Shown in pieces: positions 55,323 to 64,000 of a DNA stretch of 64,000 bases. Made by a program: the position numbers and the translations under genes. The stretch is taken from contig OZ020618.1 in the NCBI GenBank assembly GCA_963971575.1, positions 5,768,501 to 5,832,500 on the forward strand, written 5' to 3'. The notes under the pieces are model-generated. The model was not told the DNA's origin, made no database searches, and saw only the letters and a list, made by a program, of their open reading frames with translations. The stretch comes from Liopterus haemorrhoidalis (lineage: Eukaryota; Arthropoda; Insecta; Coleoptera; Dytiscidae). Every line of letters begins with the position of its first letter. Position 1 is the first letter of the stretch.

Positions 55323-56635
55323 CAAGGTGTCTCAAAAGAAATTTTATATTTAGTGGATCGATTAAAAAAATAGTAAGCCGTATATAGAAAAAATGTTTAT
55401 TAATTATTAAAATACACTTTTTGGGGATTTATTTCTTAAAAATAATATCGTCTAAATGTAGACCCTCGCGTTCTCGGCACTCATTTAATCGAACAGTAAA
55501 ATTACTTATGACGTCTCGGCAGGTGGACTCAGGGATGGCTGCCATTTCGTGACGGATATTTTCTTTCAAATGCGCCAGTGAAGTCGGTTTATTGGCGTAA
55601 ACTTTAGATTTAAGATAACCCCATAGGAAAAAGTCCATAGGGGTTAAATCTGGACTGCGTGGAGGCCAATTTATGTCACCTCTCCGGGAAATCAATTTGC
55701 CTGAGAAAATTTCACGAACACGTGTATGTCTCTGCATAATGGACGTGTGTGAAGTTGCTCCGTCCTGTTGGAACCATGTTCTTTGGTTATAGCCAGGAAA
55801 GTTTTGCAGTTCAGGTACCAAGAAGTTGTCTAACATCTCCACATAACGCTCTGAATTCACTGTAACTGCACGCCCCCTTTCGTCTTCAAGAAAGTAAGGG
55901 CCGATAATTCCTCGCGCCGACATCGCAGCCCATACGGTCACTTTAGGCGAATGTAGGGGTTTCTGATGTTTGCGTTTCGGATTCGTTGCACTCCAGTAGC
56001 GGCAGTTCTGCTTATTTACGTGGCCATTAAGATGAAAATGAGCTTCATCCGAAAACAAAATGTTGGTAAACGTTGAAAATCGCTCAATCACCTGATTTAC
56101 GAAATTAAGCCTCTGACTGGCATCTTGGGGCTCTAATTCTTGCACCAATTGAATTTTGTAGGGGTGCAGCTTTAGGTCTTTGTGCATAATGCGATGTAAT
56201 GATGATCTATGCACATTTAAAGCACTTTCGCGCTTCCGAATTGAAAGGTTCGGGTCGTCACGAACAGACTGATTAACATTCTCCACGTTTTCTACCGTTC
56301 TTGATGACCTAGGTCGCCCGGATTTTGATTTATCCAGCGTTGTACCAGTCTCTTCAAACATTTTAACCCAATGTCGAATGAGAGGAATGCTTGGCGCATC
56401 ATTTAAGTGGCGAAAACCTCGAATACTGCAGAATTTTCTACGCGCTACAGTCGCCGAATCACCGTTTTTGTAAAACTCTCGCACGCATAACGCGCGGTCT
56501 GCTCCCGAGAAACGCTCCATAGCGACTGCATTCCCAAGAGCCAGGCTACCGATTGACATAACCCCCGCGCCCCTCGGATACGTAGCGTTCACGCAATAAG
56601 CTAAATAAATATAAAATTTCTTTTGAGACACCTTG
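55323..56635 (-). mobile_element. Full-length IS630/Tc1-like transposon, 1313 bp
   Basis: Thirty-base identical inverted ends start CAAGGTGTCTCAAAAGAAAT; TA at 55321-55322 and 56636-56637. It carries one intact transposase. With identical ends and an intact frame it may be a recently active autonomous copy. A deleted sister is at 32146-32935. Confidence 0.95.
55429..56520 (-). CDS. IS630/Tc1-like transposase, intact (363 residues)
   Basis: The frame is open beyond 56520, but the best start is ATG 56520 (MERFSGADRALCVREFYKNG): it is where the deleted copy keeps its coding similarity and where a helix-turn-helix domain begins. Order: N-terminal HTH (about 1-60), basic SGRPRSSRT (about 70), a second HTH-like part (LSIRKRESALNVHRSSLHRI), then the DDE domain with FSDEAHF, WFQQDGATSHT and RSPDLTPMDFFLWGYLKSKV. 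Asp of QQD and Asp of PMD are 42 residues apart (41 in the sister copy), near the DD41D group. It ends DDIIFKK. It is the only transposase in the window without a visible break. It would act by cut-and-paste in the nucleus on the 30-bp ends. Confidence 0.92.
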   Translation of the reverse strand: MERFSGADRALCVREFYKNGDSATVARRKFCSIRGFRHLNDAPSIPLIRHWVKMFEETGTTLDKSKSGRPRSSRTVENVENVNQSVRDDPNLSIRKRESALNVHRSSLHRIMHKDLKLHPYKIQLVQELEPQDASQRLNFVNQVIERFSTFTNILFSDEAHFHLNGHVNKQNCRYWSATNPKRKHQKPLHSPKVTVWAAMSARGIIGPYFLEDERGRAVTVNSERYVEMLDNFLVPELQNFPGYNQRTWFQQDGATSHTSIMQRHTRVREIFSGKLISRRGDINWPPRSPDLTPMDFFLWGYLKSKVYANKPTSLAHLKENIRHEMAAIPESTCRDVISNFTVRLNECREREGLHLDDIIFKK

Positions 56636-56714
56636 TATTTTATTATTAACTGCATTGAAGAGAAAACAAAAATGTTTCCTCATATACATTTTTGTTGCAT
56701 AATAAATAATAAGT

Positions 56715-56895
56715 ACAGCCTGTTTGTTTGCCTTAAGCGGAACTAGATTTTCAAATCTAGTAACTTTTACAGATTAAGTGAGGCCTTTAATCATTTTGTT
56801 TAACAAAAGCCCACTTCAAACCCTAAAAATAGAGCTCAAACAATTTACAAAAATATAAATTCCAGTAATTTCCGCTAAAACGTTTGGAATACCCT
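56715..56895. mobile_element. MITE-B copy (about 180 bp)
   Basis: GTTTGCCTTAAGCGGAACTA at the left, TAATTTCCGCTAAAACGTTT at the right; the middle ATCATTTTGTTTAACAAAAG is shared with the other MITE-B copies. Confidence 0.65.
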
Positions 56896-57084
56896 ATATT
56901 AAAGTTAATGAATTTTTGACAATTCTCAACAATTCAATTTTGAAATATAAACTAAAACTAAACTTAAAATCTACTTGTTTAAATAATAATGTAGATTGTT
57001 TTTTCATATCTAAATAATGATATTTTTTATAGTTATACGAAGCAATCTTAACAAACGTCTTTTTTTTGCGCAGAATAGTCTATG

Positions 57085-57545
57085 TTTTTATGTCTGTATG
57101 TCTGTTTTAAAGGGGTCACTGCTGAGTTATAACATCACCGGTGACTGGTGATGTTTGTAGGTCAGTTCGACCCTTTAAAATCACGTATAAATGTTAAGGC
57201 CCGGTCTTTCCACCTTCAGATAAAGTTCCAGGTAACTATCTGACAGATAAGGTTATTTGTAACTTCATCTGCTGAATAAATGTCAATACCAGTCAGTGAA
57301 TCCAATACGTCAGTCTCATTATCCGTTAGATAACTATCCGATAGATACATTTGTATAGAAAGAAGGGATGACATTTATTCAGCAGATGAAGTTATAAATA
57401 ACCTTATCTGTCAGATAGTTACCTGGAACTTTATCTGAAGGTGAAAAGACCGGGCCTAAATATTCTAATTAAAACAAAAATGCACAGACGACGCGATGTA
57501 GGTACTGCAATTTCATTATTTCGGATTCCAAATAACTGAATTGTA
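57085..57545. repeat. SINE-like repeat, copy 2, with nested MITE and TTA tail
   Basis: AAAGGGGTCACTGCTGAGTT ... GGTCAGTTCGACCC ... ATGTTAA, then the MITE, then TAAATATTCTAATTAAAACA and a tail of ATT repeats (57543-57563). The simple-repeat tail and the B-box-like word suggest a SINE. Confidence 0.65.
57198..57456. mobile_element. Harbinger-like MITE (259 bp, TAA duplication)
   Basis: Arms of about 88 bp: GGCCCGGTCTTTCCACCTTC, AGATAAAGTTCCAGGTAACT and GATAAGGTTATTTGTAACTT face their reverse complements. TAA flanks both sides (57195-57197, 57457-57459). The copy at 48655-48850 shows the uninterrupted site GTTAAATATTC. GGCCC ends with TAA are typical of PIF/Harbinger. Confidence 0.95.
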
Positions 57546-57904
57546 TTATTATTATTATTATTTTTTAAACTGTAGTAATATACTTTTAGACAGTACTCCC
57601 GTAACTCTCCAAATATTCATTCAATCGAAAAAGTATATACAGCATGATCCAAGAAATTGGATACAAATGAAAAAAAAATATATCACTTTCACGAAAAAAG
57701 TCACTCAAAAAAACTACTTTTTCAAACCCTCAAAAAAATTATCAAATTTGTTTGTTTTTTTAATTTATCCTCACTGGATTATTAAATGCCGAAGTCAATA
57801 TTTATAAAAAATCAACGGTGTGTCTTATGGTAAAACATTTATTTGGACCGTTTTTTTTTAACAAAATTATATTTAACAGTTTTTTTAAATTTCTTTCAAA
57901 ATTC

Positions 57905-58260
57905 ATGTAACATTTTGGATAATATGCCACTTTTACAAAGACAGGCTATGATATTGCAGTTGGATGGGACCCCCTCACATTTTTCACTCCCTGTAAGACA
58001 GTGGTCAAATGTTAATTTTCCACAAAAATGGATTGGACGGTTTTCTAATACTGACTTGGAAATAAAACACTGGTCACCCCGTTCACTCGATCTGACTCCG
58101 TTAGGGATGAAGTTACTTGTTATGGGATTATTTAAAAAATAAGGTATATGTAAATCGACCACAAAATCAACAAGAATTCAAACAATAAGGGCAGAGTGTG
58201 ATCAAATACCACCAGAAATGATTAAAAATGCCAGAACGACTATGAGTCAATGAACTGAAA
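57905..58260 (+). pseudogene. IS630/Tc1-like transposase fragment
   Basis: QLDGTPSHFSLPVRQWSNVN, FPQKWIGR and SPRSLDLTPL match the second and third catalytic blocks of an insect DDE_3 transposase (usual QQDGAPAHF ... RWIGR ... PRSPDLTPLDFF). Downstream in other frames RAECDQIPPEMIKNARTTMS also belongs to it. Gln-Gln of the motif is changed, and the Asp of the third block is disrupted (DLTPLGMKL), with frameshifts after 58100. A different subgroup from the element at 55323. Confidence 0.75.
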
Positions 58261-58462
58261 AGTGTGTTTTTGAAATAGGACAATTATTGGAAATTAATTA
58301 GTTTTGAAATTTTATATTGTTAATAATTTCAATTTCAATTTATTGTCCTTAATAACAATACATAAACTTTTTACATAATTTATTGAATACAATAATAGCT
58401 AATAAACTAAGCGCATTGAACTAGTCAATATGCTTGTATCTTATTAGCTGTCTATTTTATAA

Positions 58463-58485
58463 TATATATATATATATATATATTT
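58463..58485. repeat. TA microsatellite
   Basis: (TA)n run, about 11 units. Confidence 0.95.
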
Positions 58486-58735
58486 GAACACATAATTTTG
58501 TAATAGTATACTTTATTTAATAATAAAACAATTAATAAAATAAGAAGGAATAAACATGTTGTATTATTAATTTTTAGTATAATTATTGAACACCTTGTAT
58601 TACGTAAAACAAATTTGATGACGTTTTTGGGGGTTTGAGACAAAGCAGGAGTTTTTTGAAAGTGCGTATTTTCGTATAATTGATAATAAAAAAGTTTTCC
58701 ATTTGAATCCAATTTCTTGAATTTCTTATAAACAA

Positions 58736-59160
58736 TAATTAGGGATATTAATTCAATAAAAATGGAGATATTATACATATTTGTTTATATTTTTACCAAG
58801 ATTTCAACTCTTTATAGTTTATTTGTAAAATTTGTTAGAAAAGTTAGTTGTGAAATCTCTTGACCATTGAATTAAGAAATAATTCAGTTCTGAACCACTT
58901 GAAAAACTTCTTAAATTTAACTTCAAGGAGTTCTTTTCATAAAAAATGAGTCTGTTCATATTTGAAGATTTTTCCATTTTTATGCCCTACTGGAAATGGA
59001 CATTAAATCATGCTTACGAAAATAAACTGGGTCGAAAAGTAAGCTGCATTAATATTTTGGTCGTGTAAGCATTCTTAAAACACTTCAAAGGTTTCGATTA
59101 ATCAATTTAATCCAGATTAAGTATATACGATTCGAGAATATTATACAAATATTTCACTCG
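58736..59160. other. No gene seen
   Basis: AT-rich. Confidence 0.3.
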
Positions 59161-59164
59161 GGAA

Positions 59165-59175
59165 AGAGAGAGAGA

Positions 59176-59212
<37 letters not shown>
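59165..59212. repeat. Compound GA / GT microsatellite
   Basis: (GA)n-(GT)n-(GA)n over about 45 bp. Confidence 0.95.
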
Positions 59213-59254
59213 CGAAAGAGCAATCAACTATACAAAAAAAATGAATGTCACTGA

Positions 59255-59700
59255 ATAAATACCTACGAAATTCTGAAATACGTGATAATTCACATTTCAC
59301 GCCAATTTTATTTCTTTGAATATAATCATATCTATCAGCATTTCATACTTCTTTGCGAAATTTGATAAAAATACGCGAAATGCACAAGTCGCTTAATACC
59401 TAGTGCGGAGAATGAATGTCGACTTGATGTGATGAAGCCGTCTTTTTTTGTGTTGACTACCGCCTTACTAAGTTATTTCTTTCGAATTTTAGAATTAGGG
59501 TTTTGTAGGTATGACCACAAAAACTTATAACGTCACCCATGTGTCTGTCTGTCTGTCTCTATGTCTGTCTGTTTGTACGGTAGAAATTGTAGCCAAACAG
59601 CAGATCATAGAAAATTGAATTTAGCTTGTACAACAATTGACCCACATATAGGAAAAATATAGAGAATTCAGAAAAATACAGCGCGGGATAAATATAAACA
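59255..59700. repeat. R1 family fragments (inverted end A, then end B)
   Basis: ATACCTACGAAATTCTGAAA and ATTCACATTTCACGCC (end A, reversed) at 59262-59305; TTAGGGTTTTGTAGGTATGA with CTGTCTGTCTGTCTC and GTAGCCAAACAGC (end B) at 59500-59640. Confidence 0.6.
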
Positions 59701-60420
59701 ATAGTGGCGCAGCCAAGGGGGGGAGCGAGGGGCCTGCCCCGCCCAAGAAAGAGGAAAATCTTTTTTATGCAAATATATGTTTTGTTTTTTATTTAAAAAT
59801 AGGAGATGAGGACCCCTTTTAGGGGTGAGGATATTAGGATTTTAGATGTGAGGACTTTTTTTTTAGATCATCACTTGTATTTTAGAAGTGGGACCTTTTT
59901 TTAGGTCATCACATATACCTATCATGCACCGATATCGTGTATTGGGCAATTTTCTGCTTTTAAATAGTTTATTATAAAGTTTGTGGGTACATTCCATCGG
60001 AGTTTTATAATGATACTATATTTTAGAATAATAAATTAGACCATTTCACGTAGAATCATAATGTATTTAACACTATACATCAAAGATCAATAATATTGTA
60101 GTTGTCACAGGATAAACAGAAGTCCTAAATGCAGATATGTTGATAGTTGAGGAACTTGTCAAGAGATGACAGTGCTAAGTTATTTATTATCCATTGCCTA
60201 ACGGTAGTTAAAATTATTATGCCTACCGTTTAATATATTTAACTTTATGAGCATTATGTTCCACTTTCTTGGAATTAAAGAATGAAATGCCGTAGCATAA
60301 CACGCGTACACCCACTAGTTGTGTACAAAATTTCATTTTATCAAAACAAATTTGGGAGGGGGTAGTTATTATCCTCTTCCTTGAATCACCACTGAAATAT
60401 ACATTGTTGAAATTTCCAGT
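59701..60420. other. No gene; GC-rich dispersed repeat at 59703-59920
   Basis: GTGGCGCAGCCAAGGGGGGG and repeated GAGGACC(T/C)TTTTT words, as in the hAT MITEs at 28057 and 60892 but without their ends. Confidence 0.4.
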
Positions 60421-60423
60421 AAT

Positions 60424-60469
60424 ACTTTTTACCTTAAGGTAAAAAGTGTTGGAAATTTCCAACACTTTT
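60424..60469. repeat. Two overlapping perfect palindromes
   Basis: 60424-60447 (arm ACTTTTTACCTT, 24 bp) and 60442-60469 (arm AAAAGTGTTGGAAA, 28 bp) are each perfectly self-complementary and share six bases, so only one can be extruded at a time. Confidence 0.9.
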
Positions 60470-60883
60470 CTAAACGACAAGTGACATTGAAATGAATAAT
60501 AAAACTTAATGATCAATCATTAATCTTGGATATTAATTGACAAAATTTAATTAAACCATTGAAAGGGTCAGAAGAATGATGATATAAATATCGGGAAAAA
60601 TGAAATCGCATGTTTAATTTCTTCAAATATGAAATTCAATTCAATATGAATATCTAAATGTCCTTTATAACGACGTTATTAAGATAACGATTGTTGAATT
60701 CCATTCGTTCGTTCGAGAGGGTTCTAAGAATTCTTCAAGAGGGGTTATTAACATTTCTTTTCATTCTATTTCCGTTATATTAATTTCGATAAATTTTAAT
60801 TAATTAATATAATACAGAAGAGAAAAATTAGTTTATAAGAAACTGTTTATGACAAATTTTGTCAGGAGTATTCATAGAAATTA
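60470..60883. other. No gene seen
   Basis: AT-rich spacer. Confidence 0.3.
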
Positions 60884-60891
60884 CAGGTAGC

Positions 60892-61161
60892 CAGAGCCGC
60901 AGTAAGGAAAACTTGCGCTAGGGGCAGAGCCGTGTTTTGGCGCCCTTTGTAAATAAAAACAAGGTTCTTACCTCTCAAAATTTAAGTGATGAGCAAAAAA
61001 AGGTCCTCACTTCTTAAAATCCAAGTGACGAACAAAAAAAAAAAATATAAAAAAAAGGTCCTCATCTTCGCAATGGCGCCCCTTAGCAAGCCCGTCAGCG
61101 CCCTTTTCCTTAGTGCGCTAAGGGCCGTCGCCCTCTCCGCTCTCCCCTTACTCCGGCTCTG
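60892..61161. mobile_element. hAT MITE (GCGCC family), copy 2, 270 bp
   Basis: Ends CAGAGCCGCAGTAAGG and CCTTACTCCGGCTCTG. Perfect duplications CAGGTAGC at 60884-60891 and 61162-61169. Orientation is opposite to the copy at 28057 (GCGCTAGGGGCAGAGCC lies at the left here). The plus-strand frame KPVSALFLSALRAVALS is a chance frame. Confidence 0.92.
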
Positions 61162-61259
61162 CAGGTAGCTAAAAATTTACTTTATGACTTCCATTTCAAA
61201 TAATTCCTTCTAATTATAATTAATATTCTTTCCTAAATTAGTTGTCACTTTCAGAAAAA

Positions 61260-61315
61260 TTTGATGTGAACTGTGAATTTTCACACATTTCAGTATTTTG
61301 TAGGTATTTAATGTT
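61260..61315. repeat. R1 family, end-A fragment
   Basis: GATGTGAACTGTGAATTTTC then CAGTATTTTGTAGGTATTTA. Confidence 0.6.
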
Positions 61316-62138
61316 ATTATTAATAGTATAGCTGAAGCTGAACAAATTAAAGAAAGTAAATAAATTTACGAGCTGGAACAATGTTTTTCCATTATTTTAC
61401 GAACCGGAACGTCGTTCCGTTTTTCTCCGATACATTTCAGCCCAGTTTTGATGATCAGTCGATGTTAACATGCATACCTGTTCTCTGCAGGCATCAACCT
61501 GATTAACGGTGTCTGAGAAGCGAAATATATTTCGCAATAAAATGTGTTATTTAATATTTGACAGCCCAATGTAACATATCAAAATTTTAGCTGTCAGAAA
61601 GTAATTTCATTATTTTAGCAAACTTATTTCAAGAGAAAGAATCGGAAATTCAAAGACTTTTCTCCCGTCTGTTTAAGTATTTCTGTTTTCTATTTTGTTT
61701 TAAATTTATTTTACTTTTTAAAGTCCAGGATAAGCACGTAATAGAATAAAAGTTACACATTTTTCTAAAATAAAATGTCTATTCAGGATTCAGAATTGTT
61801 GGATTCAAGGATTTTAAATTTCAAGATAAAAATTTAATATCGTACTGAATTTTTTACAGTAATGAACTTTTAAAAAGGAAGATCTAGTCTATCTGAACAG
61901 GATTGGTTTAAAAAATTTATAAGATAACACGTTCAAAATATCAAGCAATGGGCACTGTGGCTCCCTACGCCCACAACTGCGGGGGGGGGCTCGTCATTTG
62001 GGGCCCATCGGAATGACATTTATTTTCTATTGGCTCAAAAGAAAATTCTGAGGTTAGGGGAATATGAAGTTACATCACTAATGTCATTTAAATTTTCATT
62101 TACTTCCGAAACCCTGTAATTTGTGATGATTTACATCA
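61316..62138. other. No gene seen
   Basis: A short GC-rich stretch at 61955-62010 (CTCCCTACGCCCACAACTGC) belongs to the dispersed GCGCC-type repeats. Otherwise AT-rich. Confidence 0.35.
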
Positions 62139-62139
62139 A

Positions 62140-63018
62140 TCTAATACAGCGGTTCTTAAACTAGGGTCCGCGAAACAATTTTGACATTAACTTTACATCC
62201 CCCAACTTTTCGCTTTTATTCAAATAACTCATTGAATAAAAATCCTACATGATCAAGACTTTTTGTATTTGTTGTAATCTACTAGTTATTGACATAACTA
62301 AACAATAATTAGTAAAAATTTAATTATGTTTATTCAACTGCAAATTATTTACAGAAAACATATTATAATAAGATCTATTTTGACCAATATTTAACCAAGT
62401 AATGTTTGTATGAGTTTAACGTATTATAATTTGTAACTTTTTTAATTCTTTTTACTACTATTTTTATTCAATTTATGTTTTTTATTCTATATGTTAATAA
62501 AAATGTTCATCTCTATAAATGCGCTAGACCATTTATTAAAATAACAAGCGATACATTTACAAATATTTATTATAACGTAGTACTTATGAGATTATTGAGC
62601 CAGAAATTAAATCTCAAGAACGACGTAAAATGCCTAGGTTTAGGATGGGGTCCGCAAAAAAAAAATGTTTAATAGGGGGTCCTCGGACTACATAAGTTTA
62701 AGAACCCCTGATCTAATATATAAAACGCCATGTATGTATGTTTGTTGTGTATGGGAATGTTATGCTTCATGTCATGTCGTAAGACTTCGTGAAATTGATC
62801 TCTGCCGAATGAGTGCTGTTTACATGTTACACGTACCAGTTGATGAGACATCGTACGCAGCGTACGTCCATTGTTAAAACCCTACATAAAACTATTTTAA
62901 TAAATTAAACGTTCTTAAATTATATTCCATAAAATTAGAGTTTTTAAACTTTTTTAAATGTAAATATCATTTAAAAAACTTTATTTTTCTCCCGGGCAAC
63001 ACCGGATATCTTTACTAG
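62140..63018 (+). mobile_element. Non-autonomous Helitron (about 307 bp) split by a hAT element
   Basis: The 5' tip TCTAATA (62140-62146) is separated by a hAT element from its continuation ATATATAAAACGCCATGTAT. The 3' end has the hairpin CCGGGCAACACCGG and CTAG at 63015-63018 followed by T. A before TC and T after CTAG are the rules for Helitron insertion between A and T. No Rep/helicase part. Confidence 0.7.
62147..62710. mobile_element. hAT element, 564 bp, 8-bp duplication
   Basis: CAGCGGTTCTTAAACTAGGG at the left, TAAGTTTAAGAACCCCTG at the right. Duplications are ATCTAATA at 62139-62146 and 62711-62718. No transposase. A partial relative is at 9606-9867. Confidence 0.92.
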
Positions 63019-63073
63019 TTTTAATATAAAAGACAGATGATTTGTGTAAATTTTGAAGCATAAAAAAGAACAG

Positions 63074-63798
63074 TTAGTTAGTTAAAGTTTTTGGCGCACA
63101 GCAACAAAGGCTATTTGCGCCTAACGCAGCCCATCTAAATGACTACACTACATATTAAAAACAATAAATTACACAATTAATAAATAGATAAAATCAATAA
63201 AATTACTCAATAAAAGAAATCTTGCACAGACAAACACAAATAAATAAGATAAAAAGTCTATTCGAAAATTTGAACAGACTCAGGGTGATGTTAAGAGGCT
63301 GTAAAGAGGCCAATTACCATCGAATATCACAGTTTAGAAATAGAACACATTAAAATAAGGTGCAAGACTTCACACATAAAACAGTAAGTTCGATTCTCTC
63401 AGGAAGAGTATCAGCCTGTCCATGAGTACTCTGTCGTCACCTAAAGCAACTGACAGGTCATAGCATAGGCCTAGCCTCTCCCTGATATCCTCGAACTGTG
63501 CACATTCGGTTAAAAAGTGTAAGACAGACCAATCTGTGTTACATGTCTCACAGATAGGGGACTCTTCACCTCGAAGGTGTCCATGGGTCCACCAACAGTG
63601 ACCTATACGAAGGTGTTTCCTCCCTGCGGTTAATCCTGCAGGAAGAACCCCATGGTTTAACATCTCCCTTAATCTGTCTCAACTTAACGTTCTGTATGCT
63701 GCTCTCAATCTCAAGATGTTTGAGATGACTCTTTGCGTCATCTGGAAATATGAAACTGACATCAACCATAGGTCTGTGAAAGGCGGCTTTTGCAGCTA
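63074..63798 (-). mobile_element. 5'-truncated LINE (I/LOA-like), copy 2, with 15-bp duplication
   Basis: Target duplications CATAAAAAAGAACAG at 63059-63073 and 63799-63813 bracket 725 bp. The 3' end on the minus strand is TTAACTAACTAA. The 5' break falls directly after the RNase H region (the copy begins with AAKAAFHRPM). The sister is at 21037-21792. The short target-primed insertion and long duplication are typical for LINEs. Confidence 0.9.
63370..63798 (-). pseudogene. LINE ORF2 C-terminus (zinc-knuckle region), frameshifted
   Basis: Reads AAKAAFHRPMVDVSFIFPDD, then VKPWGSSCRINRREE in one frame and LRIGHCWWTHGHLRGEESP in the next. The second holds the C-terminal zinc-knuckle CETC-x-HFLTEC: Cys, Cys, His, Cys as usual for jockey/I-type proteins (RIGHxxxTH ... 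C-x2-C ... H-x4-C). A one-base shift lies near 63605. The frame ends at 63370 (LLFYV). Confidence 0.85.
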
Positions 63799-63813
63799 CA
63801 TAAAAAAGAACAG

Positions 63814-64000
63814 AAAAAAATGCGATAAATCGCGAAGTAGACGACCAAGGAAAAGGAAGATTAAGGAGGACATTGTCCTGTGAAAATCATGTTCAGCTAA
63901 TGGTAGCCTTAATGCTACAGATTTAACAAAATCGTAGCTACTGTTGTAAATTTTTGTACATCTTCAGTAAGATATAGGCTCCAGAACTTTAGACTTCGAG
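63814..64000. other. No gene seen at the window end
   Basis: Short AT-rich stretch without recognised features. Confidence 0.3.

Larger units (their letters stand above)
57645..58735 (+). mobile_element. Relic of an IS630/Tc1-like transposon with long diverged ends
   Basis: AAGAAATTGGATACAAATGA and CACTTTCACGAAAAAAGTCA at the left face (reversed) AAGAAATTGGATTCAAATGG and GCACTTTCAAAAAACTCC at the right. The arms are about 110 bp and clearly diverged. The transposase remnant lies inside (57905-58260). Confidence 0.55.

Noticed and set aside
60986..61168. Open frame with repeated SAL residues
   Set aside because: Same hAT MITE family, opposite orientation; chance frame.
63566..63769. Separate gene from the frame beginning MVDVSFIFPDD
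   Set aside because: It is the upstream frame of the frameshifted LINE protein, not an independent gene.

Overview
This window is AT-rich animal nuclear DNA, most likely from an insect with a large, repeat-filled genome (a beetle would fit, but the order cannot be read from the sequence). There are no bacterial gene blocks. The evidence is spliceosomal exons with consensus GT/AG sites in one open frame, a Mos1-like mariner, hAT, Tc1/IS630-like, pogo-like, Harbinger-like and Helitron elements, LINE 3' ends, tRNA-derived modules and many miniature inverted-repeat elements (MITEs).

One host gene is supported, on the + strand. Four exons (4970-5039, 13777-13815, 23701-23880, 26991-27309) join into an open frame of 202 codons. 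It encodes a signal peptide, an acidic and proline-rich ectodomain and one transmembrane segment. I tentatively relate it to the NPDC1/CAB-1 family. Its introns are about 8.7, 9.9 and 3.1 kb, and the cytoplasmic exons are not found, so most of the window probably lies inside or just beyond this gene.

The rest is layered transposon history. 0-5 kb: a THAP-domain fragment, a hAT element with a decayed transposase and a decayed IS630/Tc1-like transposase. 5-27 kb (introns 1-3): a minisatellite, copies of two large families that I call R1 and R2 (both carry CAGA-type microsatellites), MITEs, a perfect 108-bp-arm palindrome, a LINE end and a CACTG-ended element. 27-36 kb: a hAT MITE, a LINE split by a MITE, a deleted IS630-like copy and clustered MITEs. 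36-48 kb: R1 and R2 copies with nested MITEs, a broken THAP domain, a hAT element and a pogo-like MITE. 48-58 kb: SINE-like repeats, a Mos1-like mariner with one frameshift, a second minisatellite, a full-length IS630-like element with an intact 363-residue transposase and a Harbinger-like MITE with a matching empty site. 58-64 kb: a relic transposase, a hAT MITE, a Helitron split by a hAT element and a 5'-truncated LINE with a 15-bp target duplication.

The best-supported results are insertion boundaries proved inside the window by target-site duplications or by an uninterrupted sister copy. The most unusual items are the perfect palindrome (18834-19081), the R1 family with embedded tRNA-like modules in two architectures, and the hammerhead-like cores at 15591, 20057 and 45846. 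Family names come from recognised motifs and terminal structure, not from database searches.
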